Source: Thermodesulfobacteriota bacterium (lineage in GTDB: Bacteria > Desulfobacterota > BSN033 > UBA1163). From it: a stretch of DNA of 63,690 bases. Under the pieces are notes generated by a model. The model did no database searches and was not told the DNA's origin. It worked only from the letters and a program-made list of their open reading frames with translations. Made by a program: the position numbers and the translations under genes. Of this stretch, positions 14,880-23,353 are shown piece after piece; position 1 is the stretch's first letter; each line of letters starts with the position of its first letter. Location: assembly GCA_030017685.1 (NCBI GenBank), contig JASEHH010000004.1:24695-88384 (forward strand), in the 5' to 3' direction.

Positions 14880-14893
14880 TTTGGGTCTAAATA

Positions 14894-15691
14894 ATGGAAG
14901 GTTTGTATCTTTATTGTATCAGAGAAAAAACTGATACCCATTGTTTCTCTGCAAAGGGTATTGACGAAAAGGGAGAGGTTTTTGTCATTCCTTTTCGGAA
15001 ATTAGAGGCAGTTGTAAGTAATGTTTCCGTAGAGGAATTCGCATCTGAGGAGATTCAAAAAAAGGCAAAAGAGGACCTGAGCTGGATTAAAGAAAAAGTA
15101 GTTGCTCATGAGAAGGTTATAGAAGAAGCTATGAGGAAGGATGATAAGTTTTTAAGTGTAATTCCAATGAAGTTTGGTACCATTTTTAAAGAGAGGGTAA
15201 GATTAGAGGAGACCTTAAAAAAAGATTATTTCAAGATCAAAAAAGTTTTAGACAGAATTCGGGGAAAACAGGAGTGGAGTGTAAAGGTGTATCTGAAGGA
15301 TAGAGAAAAAATTGAGCAGTTGATAAAAGAGAAGAATGAAGCAATAAAGGAAAAGGAGGAAGAAATAGCCTCTTTACCTGAGGGCATAGCCTTTTTTATG
15401 GAGGAAGAACTAAAAGAGGTTATTTCAAAAGAAGTGGAAAAAGAATTAAGCAATGCCGCAGAGGTTTTATTTGAGAGATTAGGAAAACAACCTGTGGCTT
15501 CAGTCAAGGGTAAGATTTTGTATAAGGAGTTAACCGGCAGGCAGGAACCCATGATTTTAAATGCAGCCTATTTAATTTCTGAAGAGAAAATTGAGGGTTT
15601 TAAGAACGAGGCTGAGAAGCTAAATAAAGAGATTCAGACAAAGTTTTACCTTGAATATAGCGGCCCATGGCCTGCTTATAATTTTGTTTAA
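14894..15691 (+). CDS. gvpL: Gas vesicle protein GvpF/GvpL, paralogue 4
   Basis: The 265-residue protein starts 'MEGLYLYCI' and has 'VVAHEKVIEEAM', 'VIPMKFGTIF', 'ILNAAYLI' and ends 'YSGPWPAYNFV', all GvpF/L hallmarks. It carries a longer helical insert around residues 130-180 than its paralogues. The protein stops directly after the conserved 'YNFV', and the GvpJ-GvpK fusion begins three bases later. Confidence 0.9.
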   Translation: MEGLYLYCIREKTDTHCFSAKGIDEKGEVFVIPFRKLEAVVSNVSVEEFASEEIQKKAKEDLSWIKEKVVAHEKVIEEAMRKDDKFLSVIPMKFGTIFKERVRLEETLKKDYFKIKKVLDRIRGKQEWSVKVYLKDREKIEQLIKEKNEAIKEKEEEIASLPEGIAFFMEEELKEVISKEVEKELSNAAEVLFERLGKQPVASVKGKILYKELTGRQEPMILNAAYLISEEKIEGFKNEAEKLNKEIQTKFYLEYSGPWPAYNFV

Positions 15692-15694
15692 ACT

Positions 15695-16318
15695 ATGGCA
15701 AAACATCCTCTGATCAAAACCCCAGATGCCAGTATAATAAGTCCCATGGGAAGAAGTCCTGCATCTGAAAGGGTAACCCTTGTCGAGGCGTTAGATAAGG
15801 TTTTAGAAAAGGGGGCAGTCATCAATGGTGATGTAGTCATAAGAGTAGCGGATGTAGACCTTGTTTTTTTAGGTCTAAGGCTTATTCTTACCTCTATTTC
15901 TAAGGCAGAAGAGCTATCAGGTAAGAATTTCAGTAATCCCGATAAAGAATTTACCCCGCACCAGAGCAAACTCGGTGCGGGGTTTACCCCTGAAGATACG
16001 GCATATATACAGAAATTACAAAGGGAGATAAAAAGGGCTGAAGAAAATATCCCTAAACTCATTGATGCCAGTGATCCTAAAAAGGCAGAACAAGGTTTAG
16101 CCAAATTAGTTTTAGCTCTGGTTGAACTGATAAGAAAACTTATGGAAAAGGAAGCCTTTAGAAGGCTAAGAAGGGGAACTCTTTCCCCTGCAGAGATTCA
16201 AAAATTAGGATTGAGCCTTAAGGCGGTTCAGAAAAAGATAAAAGAGGTTCAGGCGATCTTTGGTATTGAGGATGAAGAGTTAAATTTAGATTTAGGTCCC
16301 ATAGGGAATCTAATGTGA
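15695..16318 (+). CDS. gvpK: GvpJ-GvpK fusion protein
   Basis: Residues 24-75 (VTLVEALDKVLEKGAVINGD..., 'IRVADVDLVFLGLRLILTSI') are a GvpA/GvpJ-family domain. Residues 130-205 (GLAKLVLALVELIRKLMEKEAFRR to ELNLDLGPIGNL) are a GvpK domain. GvpK normally stands alone. The two parts are joined by a linker that contains a palindromic repeat (15953-15983) read in frame as TPHQSKLGAG. The fusion would couple a minor shell protein to the accessory GvpK. Both domains look intact. Confidence 0.88.
   Translation: MAKHPLIKTPDASIISPMGRSPASERVTLVEALDKVLEKGAVINGDVVIRVADVDLVFLGLRLILTSISKAEELSGKNFSNPDKEFTPHQSKLGAGFTPEDTAYIQKLQREIKRAEENIPKLIDASDPKKAEQGLAKLVLALVELIRKLMEKEAFRRLRRGTLSPAEIQKLGLSLKAVQKKIKEVQAIFGIEDEELNLDLGPIGNLM
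15953..15983. repeat. Short CCCCG palindrome inside the gvpJ-gvpK linker
   Basis: Arms ACCCCGCACC (15953-15962) and GGTGCGGGGT (15974-15983) are perfectly complementary with an 11-base loop. It is the smallest member of the palindromic family in the window. Confidence 0.85.
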
Positions 16319-16332
16319 AAACAATTTGTTTT

Positions 16333-16450
16333 CGTCATTCCTGCAAAAGCAGGAATCCAGACATGTCCCTGCGAAAGCAGGGAACTAATTAATGAACTGG
16401 ATTCCCGTTTCCACGGGAAACCCTGGATTCCGCATCAAGTGCGGAATGAC
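16333..16450. repeat. GTCATTCC...GGAATGAC dispersed palindromes
   Basis: Two or three nested hairpins made of 'cattcctgc..gcaggaatcc' words end in GGAATGAC. They fill most of the gap between the gvpJ-gvpK gene and the next ORF. Confidence 0.85.
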
Positions 16451-16500
16451 AGAAAGGTAACCCTATAAAAAGCTACAGGGAATTATTAAAGTTAAAAATC

Positions 16501-16764
16501 ATGCATAAAGAAGAATCCAAGATAAGCTGTACAACATTCCAAAAGCAAGAGGCTGGAATAAAAGATCTTACAGATAAAATTAATGGGGCTAAAGGGGTGC
16601 AAGAAAAAGCAGGATTTGCTGAAGAGATTGAGAAAGAAGTGGATGTGCTTCTTTCTTGCCCGGATTATGAGAGTCAAAGCTTAGATTGTAAGAATTGCCA
16701 TTTCATTGCAAATTTACGCAAGAAAACAGCAGATCTGATTATAAAAGCTAAAAAGTTAACATAA
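16501..16764 (+). CDS. Small Cys-containing protein between gvpK and gvpJ
   Basis: This is an 87-residue, mostly helical protein. The C-terminal half has Cys residues in LLSCPDYESQSLDCKNCHF, which could bind one metal together with the His. It is not recognised. It has a weak ribosome site and lies 13 bp before a GvpA/J gene. The position argues for a gas-vesicle accessory role. Confidence 0.65.
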   Translation: MHKEESKISCTTFQKQEAGIKDLTDKINGAKGVQEKAGFAEEIEKEVDVLLSCPDYESQSLDCKNCHFIANLRKKTADLIIKAKKLT

Positions 16765-16777
16765 GAGGGGGTGTGTT

Positions 16778-17080
16778 ATGGCTGAAAGGATGGCACATGC
16801 GATTGAGACCACCAATTTGGCGGATATCTTGGAGAGGGTTTTGGATAAAGGAATTGTAATTGCCGGAGATATTCAGATCAGGATTGCCGATGTTGAACTT
16901 CTAACGATAAAGATAAGGTTATTGGTTGCTTCCGTAGATAAGGCAATGGAGATGGGAATAAACTGGTGGCAGAGCGATTCCTATCTATCCTCAAAAGCAA
17001 AAGAGACAGAAATAGAAAAAGAAAACAAAATCCTCAAAGAAAGACTGGATCGTTTAGAGACGAGAATAAAAGCGGATTAA
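16778..17080 (+). CDS. gvpJ: Gas vesicle shell-family protein GvpJ (GvpA-like)
   Basis: The first 60 residues have the GvpA/J/M pattern (NLADILERVLDKGIVIAGDI, 'IADVELLTIKIRLLVASVDKA'). The extra 40-residue C-terminus is a charged coiled coil (KETEIEKENKILKERLDRLE). A major shell protein GvpA is usually about 70 residues and highly hydrophobic at the end, so this tail points to the minor GvpJ class. GvpJ is thought to shape the conical ends. The ribosome site GAGGGGG is good. Confidence 0.85.
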   Translation: MAERMAHAIETTNLADILERVLDKGIVIAGDIQIRIADVELLTIKIRLLVASVDKAMEMGINWWQSDSYLSSKAKETEIEKENKILKERLDRLETRIKAD

Positions 17081-17101
17081 TACAAACGCATTAAATATTT
17101 T

Positions 17102-17152
17102 GTAGGGCAACCCTTCAGGGTTGCTAAAGGCAAGGCTGAAGCCTTGCCCTAC
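17102..17152. repeat. GTAGGGC...GCCCTAC inverted repeat
   Basis: This is the same type of element as 658-707, in the gap between gvpJ and the histidine kinase; inside it 'caaggctgaagccttg' forms a hairpin. Confidence 0.75.
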
Positions 17153-17200
17153 TCCATAAATCGGAACCTCAAGGAATCTTAAAGAAAAGAGAAAAAAGAG

Positions 17201-18763
17201 ATGAAAAACTTTCTTTCAGAACAGTTAGCTGTTCAAAGAGCATCTAAATTAGAGGATGCCCAAAATGAATGGAAGGTAATCTTCAATGCAATTGAGGAGG
17301 GCATATCGATTCATGATACTAATTTCAATATCCTCAGGGCAAACCAGCGTTTGGCCAGAATTTTAAATAAAAAGCTCTCTGACTTGATTGGGAAGAGGTG
17401 TTATGAAGTAATTCACCATTTATCCGAGCCTCTAAAGGGGTGCCCATGTCTTCAAGCGATAGAGACGAAAAAGTTTGCCAATGCAGAGGTGAAGATCCCT
17501 CATTTAAAAGGAGAATTTAACATTTCCATTTATCCATTACCCAATGCTGAAGGAGGTCTGAAAGGATTTGTTCACATTATGAGAGATATCACTGAACAGA
17601 AAAGACTTCAGGGCGAATTGGTTCAACTTGAAAAACTTTCGGGATTAGGAGAGTTGATTTCTTGTGTTGCTCATGAATTGAATAATCCTTTAACTTCGGT
17701 CATTGGATATGCCCAACTTCTTAAGGGTTCAAAAGAGGTAAGCGAGGAGATTAAAGAGGATTTGGAGAGGCTGCACGACGAAGCCATGCGAACCTCCGGT
17801 ATTGTTCAGAAATTCCTTGCCTTCGCCCGAAAGAGGAAATCTGAGAAGTCTTATGTCAATATCAATGAGATATTGAGAAGCACCGTTGCACTGAAGTCCT
17901 ATGATTCGAAGGCAAATAATGTTGCTGTCGTAGAAGATTTTCAAGCCGATTTACCAAGGACAATGGCGGATCCTCAACAACTTCAGCAGATCTTTTTGAA
18001 CCTCCTCACCAATGCTGAATATGCGATGAAGGAGGCCCACGGTCGTGGAAGACTGGAGATCCAGACAAGATTCGATTTGGAAAGGTCTTTGATCAGAATC
18101 TCCTTTAAAGACAATGGATCTGGGATTTCAGAAGAGAATCTTTCTAAGGTCTTTGAGTCCTTTTTTACCACAAAAGAGACAGGAACGGGTCTTGGTTTGA
18201 ACGTCTCCTATAAAATTGTCCAGGAACATGGAGGCACAATCTTCGTTAAGAGCCGTTTGGGAGAGGGGGCAACATTTACGGTGGAACTCCCGATCATCGA
18301 TTTGGAGGAAAAGATTGTTGAACCGGAAGAGAAGGAAGAAGAAGGGAGGGTTTCAGGCAAGAAAGTTCTGGTCATTGATGATGAACTTCTTATTTTAGAC
18401 CTCGTAAGAAATATTTTTGAAAGAGAAGGCATAGAAGTAGATACTGTATCGAATGGGGAATCGGCATTGAATAAACTTAAAAAAAGGATCTATGACTTAA
18501 TTATAATTGACCTGAAAATGCCGGGTTTGGACGGAATAAGTTTATATCAGGAGATCGTGAAGAGGAATTTAAAACTATCTAATAGAATCTTGTTCTTCAC
18601 GGGAGACACAAGCAGTTCAGAGACAAGGACGTTCTTTGAAGAGATCCAGGCGGAGTATATCTTCAAACCCTTCGACAATGCCGATTTTCTGAAGAGTGTA
18701 AAAAGAATATTGAAAAAGGAGAAAACACAATTTGTTTCCCGTTCAGATCTTCCCCAGGGCTGA
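17201..18763 (+). CDS. PAS histidine kinase with C-terminal receiver domain
   Basis: The 520-residue soluble protein has a PAS domain (about 24-135, with a CPC pair at 81-83). A HisKA domain follows with the phospho-acceptor His158 in VAHELNNPL. An HATPase domain comes next, with N-box 'NLLTNAEYAM', G1 DNGSGI and G2 GTGLGL. The receiver domain from about residue 388 (VLVIDDELL, LIIIDLKMPG) closes the protein. There is no membrane segment, so it senses a cytoplasmic cue. It is the last gene of the cluster and the likely partner of the receiver protein at 9670, controlling gas-vesicle formation. The pairing is inferred from linkage only. Confidence 0.92.
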   Translation: MKNFLSEQLAVQRASKLEDAQNEWKVIFNAIEEGISIHDTNFNILRANQRLARILNKKLSDLIGKRCYEVIHHLSEPLKGCPCLQAIETKKFANAEVKIPHLKGEFNISIYPLPNAEGGLKGFVHIMRDITEQKRLQGELVQLEKLSGLGELISCVAHELNNPLTSVIGYAQLLKGSKEVSEEIKEDLERLHDEAMRTSGIVQKFLAFARKRKSEKSYVNINEILRSTVALKSYDSKANNVAVVEDFQADLPRTMADPQQLQQIFLNLLTNAEYAMKEAHGRGRLEIQTRFDLERSLIRISFKDNGSGISEENLSKVFESFFTTKETGTGLGLNVSYKIVQEHGGTIFVKSRLGEGATFTVELPIIDLEEKIVEPEEKEEEGRVSGKKVLVIDDELLILDLVRNIFEREGIEVDTVSNGESALNKLKKRIYDLIIIDLKMPGLDGISLYQEIVKRNLKLSNRILFFTGDTSSSETRTFFEEIQAEYIFKPFDNADFLKSVKRILKKEKTQFVSRSDLPQG

Positions 18764-18772
18764 AAGAAGCAG

Positions 18773-18876
18773 TAAACCCCGTTAGAAAAAAAGGGGCTTT
18801 AATCCATCGTTCAAAAAGTAATGAACATTTTTTTTACATCCACGCTATAAATGGCGGGACTTTCTAACGGGGTAAA
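18773..18876. repeat. CCCCGTTAGA palindromic element, intergenic
   Basis: It starts TAAACCCCGTTAGAAA and ends TTTCTAACGGGGTAAA with a hairpin-poor middle. It is the first of two copies that bracket a tiny minus-strand gene and closes the gas-vesicle cluster on the right. Confidence 0.85.
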
Positions 18877-18919
18877 TCTTTGGGGGTATATGGGAAAATA
18901 AGTTTTTTAAAAATTAGGC

Positions 18920-19099
18920 CTAGGTTTTTCTCTTTTCTTTATACAATCCAATTATCATTAGTAATTCTTCAATATCGACATCTCCACATTCAGCACAAAG
19001 ATAAAAGAGATGAAATGTTCTTCTCCCATTAGTTACAGCGACACCCTGTAATCCTTGTTGGGTTCCGCACTTTAAACAGCGTTCCAGATTTTCTTCCAT
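18920..19099 (-). CDS. Tiny zinc-ribbon protein, 59 aa
   Basis: Reading from 19099 on the minus strand after GGAG there is a 59-codon ORF with CLKCG and CAECGD knuckles, a typical one-zinc ribbon, followed by a helix and a basic end (YKEKRKT). The function is unknown. It is flanked on both sides by CCCCGTTAGA palindromic elements and runs opposite to the gas-vesicle genes. The motif spacing and ribosome site make it a convincing gene. Confidence 0.65.
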   Translation of the reverse strand: MEENLERCLKCGTQQGLQGVAVTNGRRTFHLFYLCAECGDVDIEELLMIIGLYKEKRKT

Positions 19100-19121
19100 A
19101 TAACTCCGTGACTGACTCCTC

Positions 19122-19280
19122 TTTACCCCGTTAGAAATAATGCCCCCCCTGCTCCCTCCGGGCCAGAGGCCCTATGGGCCGGAGGCTGCGGCGGGGTAAC
19201 ATCTTAGAATAATTCCGGCGGGGTCTAATGCCCCGCTCGGTTTCGAGTCGCAACGACTGGAATTTCTAACGGGGTTTACC
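19122..19280. repeat. CCCCGTTAGA palindromic element, larger copy
   Basis: It runs from TTTACCCCGTTAGAAA to TTTCTAACGGGGTTTA and contains GC-rich hairpins ('gggccagaggccctatgggcc'). It shares its ends with 18773-18876 and 47092-47258. Confidence 0.85.
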
Positions 19281-19336
19281 TCCCCTTTTCTTTGTAAATT
19301 ATACCAAACTTCGAGGTTAAGGTTATTTCCTTGCTT

Positions 19337-19537
19337 TCAAGGGCACAAATCCAACGAAGTTATATCCTCATTTATCCATTTGGTAAGGGTAGAGTTTAAA
19401 GGGTCATTATGATAATTTTCCAACACTTCCCTCGCCTTTTGAGGAGACCAGAGTAAAAGATTTTTCTTGGCCCTGCATTCAGGTATATCCTGATACATTC
19501 CGTGAGATACCGAAACCAGAGCTTCGTATACTGTCAT
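19337..19537 (-). CDS. Small ORF after ltaE, 66 aa
   Basis: This lies six bases downstream of the threonine aldolase stop on the same strand. The sequence (MTVYEALVSVSHGMYQDIPE, later SPQKAREVLENYHNDP) looks protein-like but matches no family I know. The ribosome site is weak. It might be the second gene of a small operon or noise. Confidence 0.4.
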   Translation of the reverse strand: MTVYEALVSVSHGMYQDIPECRAKKNLLLWSPQKAREVLENYHNDPLNSTLTKWINEDITSLDLCP

Positions 19538-19543
19538 TAGTTT

Positions 19544-20584
19544 TTATTTTCCGGAAAATACTTTAGCAAAAACATTCAAGGCCATTTCAATATCTTCACT
19601 CGATATATCCAGATGCGTGACCAGGCGGATTTGTGTTTTTCCGAAGGCATGGATGAGGATTCCGTGGGGCTTCATGGCTTCTGCAATCTGAAGGCCTGTT
19701 TTTCCGGTCTCGGTCACATCGAATATGACAATATTGGTTTCCACATGCTTAGGATCAAGAGAAACTCCTTTCAGTTCTTTCAAACCCACTGCGAGACGTT
19801 TTGCATTCTGATGGTCTTCTTTTAGGCGTTCGATATGATGTTCCAGCGCATAAAGTCCGGCCGCCGCAATGATTCCGACCTGACGCATCCCGCCCCCAAA
19901 CATCTTTCTAAAACGGTGGACCCGGTCAATAAATATTCTGGACCCTGCAACAAGAGATCCGATAGGGGCGCCCAATCCTTTCGAGAGGCAGACTGAGACA
20001 GAGTCAGCCCATTGGCCGTATTCATGGGGGCTGATCCCGGTGGCGACAGAAGCATTCCATAGCCTGGCACCGTCGAGATGAACCAAGAGGCCTTTTGATT
20101 TTGCTAACCGGAAGATCTCTGCCATCTTATCGATTGGATAGATGGATCCTCCTCCACGATTATGAGTATTTTCGAGACAGACCAGCCGGGTGACCGGAAA
20201 GTGGTGGTCATCCGGCCGAATCGCTTCTTCGGTCTGAGAAGCATCGAGAATGCCCCGGACACCCCTGAGACAATAAAACTGGATTCCCGACAGGACTGCT
20301 GCTCCTCCTCCTTCAAAGTTATAGGGATGGGAGGTGGCTTCAATGATGACCTCATCGCCCGGTTGGGTATGAGATTTGATCGCGAGTTGGTTGGCCATGG
20401 TTCCCGAGGGAACGAATAGGGCCGCTTCCTTTCCGAGCATCTGAGCCACCCTCTCCTGGAGTGCGTTGACCGTAGGGTCCTCACCGAAGACATCATCTCC
20501 GACCTCTGCCTCTGACATGGCCTTTCTCATGGCAGGAGTGGGCCGGGTCACAGTGTCGCTTCTGAGATCGATCCATTTTTTCAT
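19544..20584 (-). CDS. ltaE: Low-specificity L-threonine aldolase
   Basis: The 346-residue PLP enzyme cleaves L-threonine or L-allo-threonine to glycine and acetaldehyde. It begins '[20 protein letters not shown]', typical of the family, and has HLDGAR with Asp171, and the Schiff-base Lys202 in CLSKGLGAP. The length is normal. It is read away from the lipoprotein gene at 20738, so the 150-bp gap between them must hold promoters for both. Confidence 0.95.
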   Translation of the reverse strand: MKKWIDLRSDTVTRPTPAMRKAMSEAEVGDDVFGEDPTVNALQERVAQMLGKEAALFVPSGTMANQLAIKSHTQPGDEVIIEATSHPYNFEGGGAAVLSGIQFYCLRGVRGILDASQTEEAIRPDDHHFPVTRLVCLENTHNRGGGSIYPIDKMAEIFRLAKSKGLLVHLDGARLWNASVATGISPHEYGQWADSVSVCLSKGLGAPIGSLVAGSRIFIDRVHRFRKMFGGGMRQVGIIAAAGLYALEHHIERLKEDHQNAKRLAVGLKELKGVSLDPKHVETNIVIFDVTETGKTGLQIAEAMKPHGILIHAFGKTQIRLVTHLDISSEDIEMALNVFAKVFSGK

Positions 20585-20737
20585 CTTTCATCTCCCAGGG
20601 GTGCTTGTTTCGTTAAGAAAATACAATTTTAACCCATGGGTGTCAAGGTTCGCTGAAACTCTCCAAACTCTCCAAATCTCTTGCTTTTGATCGAACGATG
20701 AGATATCTTATTTGACAGGGAGGTTGGAATTCGATTC

Positions 20738-21964
20738 ATGTCAAAAGGGGCGATCCTATTTTTCGCCTTTTCTCTCTTTCTCTCCGGGTGTTCAACCAGA
20801 CTGACGGTCCAGCCAACTTCTCCCCTGCCTTCGATGGAGCCCCTCTACTATCCTGATGAATATTTTTCTGGCATCCCCGTGGAAGAAAAAGTGGCGGAGA
20901 TAGCTGAGAAGGTAGAAAAAAAGGAGGAGAAGGCCGAGAAGCACGAGGTGAGTCATCTCACAGCCGCTCCCATGCCAGCAGAGGTCCCAAAAGAATCTTT
21001 AAGTCTTCCCGACATCACTGTTTCCAATCTCTTTCTCAAACAGAAGAGGAGGCTGTTTGCCACCCTCACCAATATTGGCACAGCTCCATTTCCAATGGAG
21101 AGCGGAGGTTTGAGCCTATTTGTGGATGGTCGATTGGAGAAGAGTTATGCATTAAAAAGCCTTTCAGATCATGGTCTCCTCAAACCCCAGGAAAGTATTA
21201 CGCTATCCACTCCATTTTCACTTTTCGGCCGGCATGAGGTGGAGGTGAAGGTTGATACTCAAGTGGAACAGAGAGAATTGGACAAAGAGAATAACCAGCT
21301 AAAGAAGATACTCGAAGGACTTCCCATCGGTCCGGATATCGTGATCAGGGATTTTCATTTGACAGAGGATCTGGAACTCAGTATCATCCTCTCCAACAAC
21401 GGGGAGGCGGACCTCCGGAAGGGCGTGACCTTCAGGATTCGCATCTATTTAAACGATCGGAAGATTTCAGATTTTGAACATTTCATTTCAGAGGAATTAA
21501 AGGCCCATTCCGGAAATCTTTACACCCTTTCGCCCCCGTATCGGGTCAGCATTAAGGGAATCTCCAGGGTGAGGGTCTCTCTTGCCCCCAAGCTCCGTTC
21601 GGATGACATCCGTTTAGAGAATAATATTCTTGAGAGGAGGTTCATCATCTTTCCCTTTCAGATCGGAGCCCAAGGGAGGGAGCAATTCTCATTTTTTGTC
21701 CCATCCCCTCCGTTGAGGGGTGAAGAGCCATCAGAGAAGATAAGGATGGAGGTGAGGTGGGAAGGATCCTCCACTCCGCTAAAATTTTCCTTCGGGGGAT
21801 CGGAAGATAGCAGGGCTCTTTTGGACATTTCAGGGATGAGTCCGGTTAAAGTCGAATGGCCCATCCCCGCCGGTGAAACTCAACGGGAGAACCACTGGAG
21901 GGTCTCCGTGACCAACCCCATTGAGAATAGAGTGGAAGGGCATCTCATCATACAATATCCCTAA
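20738..21964 (+). CDS. Lipoprotein with CARDB-like repeats
   Basis: The signal peptide ends in the lipobox LFLSGC (Cys18), so it is a lipid-anchored envelope protein of 408 residues. A Glu/Lys-rich spacer follows (residues 50-75). Two Ig-like segments come next, beginning near residues 90 (LPDITVSNLFLKQKRRLFAT) and 197 (PDIVIRDFHLTEDLELSIIL); this pattern is that of CARDB adhesion-type domains. The last 90 residues form another beta-rich domain. The substrate is unknown. It stands alone, followed by a long inverted repeat. Confidence 0.85.
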   Translation: MSKGAILFFAFSLFLSGCSTRLTVQPTSPLPSMEPLYYPDEYFSGIPVEEKVAEIAEKVEKKEEKAEKHEVSHLTAAPMPAEVPKESLSLPDITVSNLFLKQKRRLFATLTNIGTAPFPMESGGLSLFVDGRLEKSYALKSLSDHGLLKPQESITLSTPFSLFGRHEVEVKVDTQVEQRELDKENNQLKKILEGLPIGPDIVIRDFHLTEDLELSIILSNNGEADLRKGVTFRIRIYLNDRKISDFEHFISEELKAHSGNLYTLSPPYRVSIKGISRVRVSLAPKLRSDDIRLENNILERRFIIFPFQIGAQGREQFSFFVPSPPLRGEEPSEKIRMEVRWEGSSTPLKFSFGGSEDSRALLDISGMSPVKVEWPIPAGETQRENHWRVSVTNPIENRVEGHLIIQYP

Positions 21965-22015
21965 TCCAGCAGAGATGGAACCCAACAGGGTTTGGAGATT
22001 AATATTCGAAACAAA

Positions 22016-22174
22016 GAAATTAAACTCTAAATTCAAAACCCTAAACTCTAAACAAACTCAAATGCCAAAAACACAAAACTCAACACTGTATGTCTAAAGA
22101 ACTTTTTTGAACATTTGGATTTTAAGTTTTGTATTTATTTAGGATTTAGTGTTTAGGGTTTTGAGTTTAATTTC
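22016..22174. repeat. Long AT-rich inverted repeat
   Basis: The ends GAAATTAAACTC (22016-22027) and GAGTTTAATTTC (22163-22174) are perfect complements, and inside 'caaaaccctaaactctaaa' pairs imperfectly with 'gtgtttagggttttgag'. The right end reads open into rmuC and creates a false longer N-terminus. A cruciform or a transcript hairpin is possible. Confidence 0.85.
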
Positions 22175-22207
22175 GTGTTACGGAAACATCAACTCAGAGG
22201 AGCAGGC

Positions 22208-23353
22208 ATGGAAGGAATCTATATTCTCTCAGGAGTGATCATCGCCCTGGCTGTGGTATTTTTCTTCCTCATGGAGCAGAGGTTGAAGAAGATAGCGGAA
22301 GAGGTGAGAAAAGACCAGTCCTCACAGACCGTATGGACGTTGATTCAGCAACAGGTTGAAAAGTTGAGAGAGCAGATGAATGACGGCCTTGCCAGAAATA
22401 TCTCCCAGCTCTCCCAGCAGCAGGATACCATCAATGCACAGTTGAGGGGGATTACCGATCAGGTCAACCAGCAGCTTCAAAACTCAAGCGGGGAGATCAG
22501 TAAACGATTGGATAATGCCGCCAGGGTGATCGGGGATGTCCAGAAGAATATCGGAGAACTTTCGGAGGCCAGCAGGCGAATCTTTGAGGTCGGGAAAGAC
22601 ATCGCTACGCTCCAGGAAATCCTCCAGCCCCCGAAATTGAGGGGTGGGTTGGGGGAACAATTTTTGGGAGAACTGTTATCCCAGGTCCTCCCACCCGAAT
22701 TCTTTACCCTTCAATACACGTTTTCCAGCGGGGAGAGGGTGGATGCGGTGGTGAGGCTGGGAGAAAGGCTTGTTCCCATCGATTCCAAATTCCCGCTCGA
22801 TAATTTTAAACGGCTCATCGAATGTAAAACCGAGGAAGAGAAGAAGGCCTCTCAGAAGACCTTTGCGAGAGATGTGAAAAAACATATTGACGATATTGCA
22901 AGCAAATATATTCTGCCCCAGGAGGGGACTTACGATTTTGCCCTGCTCTATATTCCCGCCGAAAATGTCTATTATGAGACCATTACAAAGGACGAGGCCT
23001 TTGGAGAGGAGAAGGGGATTTTGAATTATGCGTTGAAAAAGAAGGTGATCCCGGTCTCGCCCAATTCCTTCTTTGCCTATCTCCAGGTGATCGTTCTTGG
23101 ATTAAGGGGATTGAAAATTGAAAAGGATGCCCATCGAATACTGGATTCTCTCTCAGGTCTGAATAAAGAATTGGAGGCCTTTCAGGGAGACTTCCAATTG
23201 GTCGGAAAACATATCACCAATGCGATGAATAAATATGAAGAGGCGAGGAGACGTCTGGATAAATTCGGCTTCAAACTGGAACAGATCGAGAGCCAGCCCG
23301 CCCTGCCACTGCCTGAAAAAGGAAATGAGTCTAAAAATGAGAAGATAGGATGA
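22208..23353 (+). CDS. rmuC: DNA recombination protein RmuC
   Basis: The protein has an N-terminal membrane segment (YILSGVIIALAVVFFFL), a coiled-coil region (residues 30-130) and the RmuC nuclease-like domain (GGLGEQFLGELLSQVLP, 'VDAVVRLGERLVPIDSKFPLD'). RmuC limits recombination at inverted repeats in E. coli, notable in a genome so rich in palindromes. The ATG at 22208 follows AGAGGAG; the open frame starts 33 bp earlier within an inverted repeat. It overlaps the HD gene by four bases. Confidence 0.93.
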   Translation: MEGIYILSGVIIALAVVFFFLMEQRLKKIAEEVRKDQSSQTVWTLIQQQVEKLREQMNDGLARNISQLSQQQDTINAQLRGITDQVNQQLQNSSGEISKRLDNAARVIGDVQKNIGELSEASRRIFEVGKDIATLQEILQPPKLRGGLGEQFLGELLSQVLPPEFFTLQYTFSSGERVDAVVRLGERLVPIDSKFPLDNFKRLIECKTEEEKKASQKTFARDVKKHIDDIASKYILPQEGTYDFALLYIPAENVYYETITKDEAFGEEKGILNYALKKKVIPVSPNSFFAYLQVIVLGLRGLKIEKDAHRILDSLSGLNKELEAFQGDFQLVGKHITNAMNKYEEARRRLDKFGFKLEQIESQPALPLPEKGNESKNEKIG

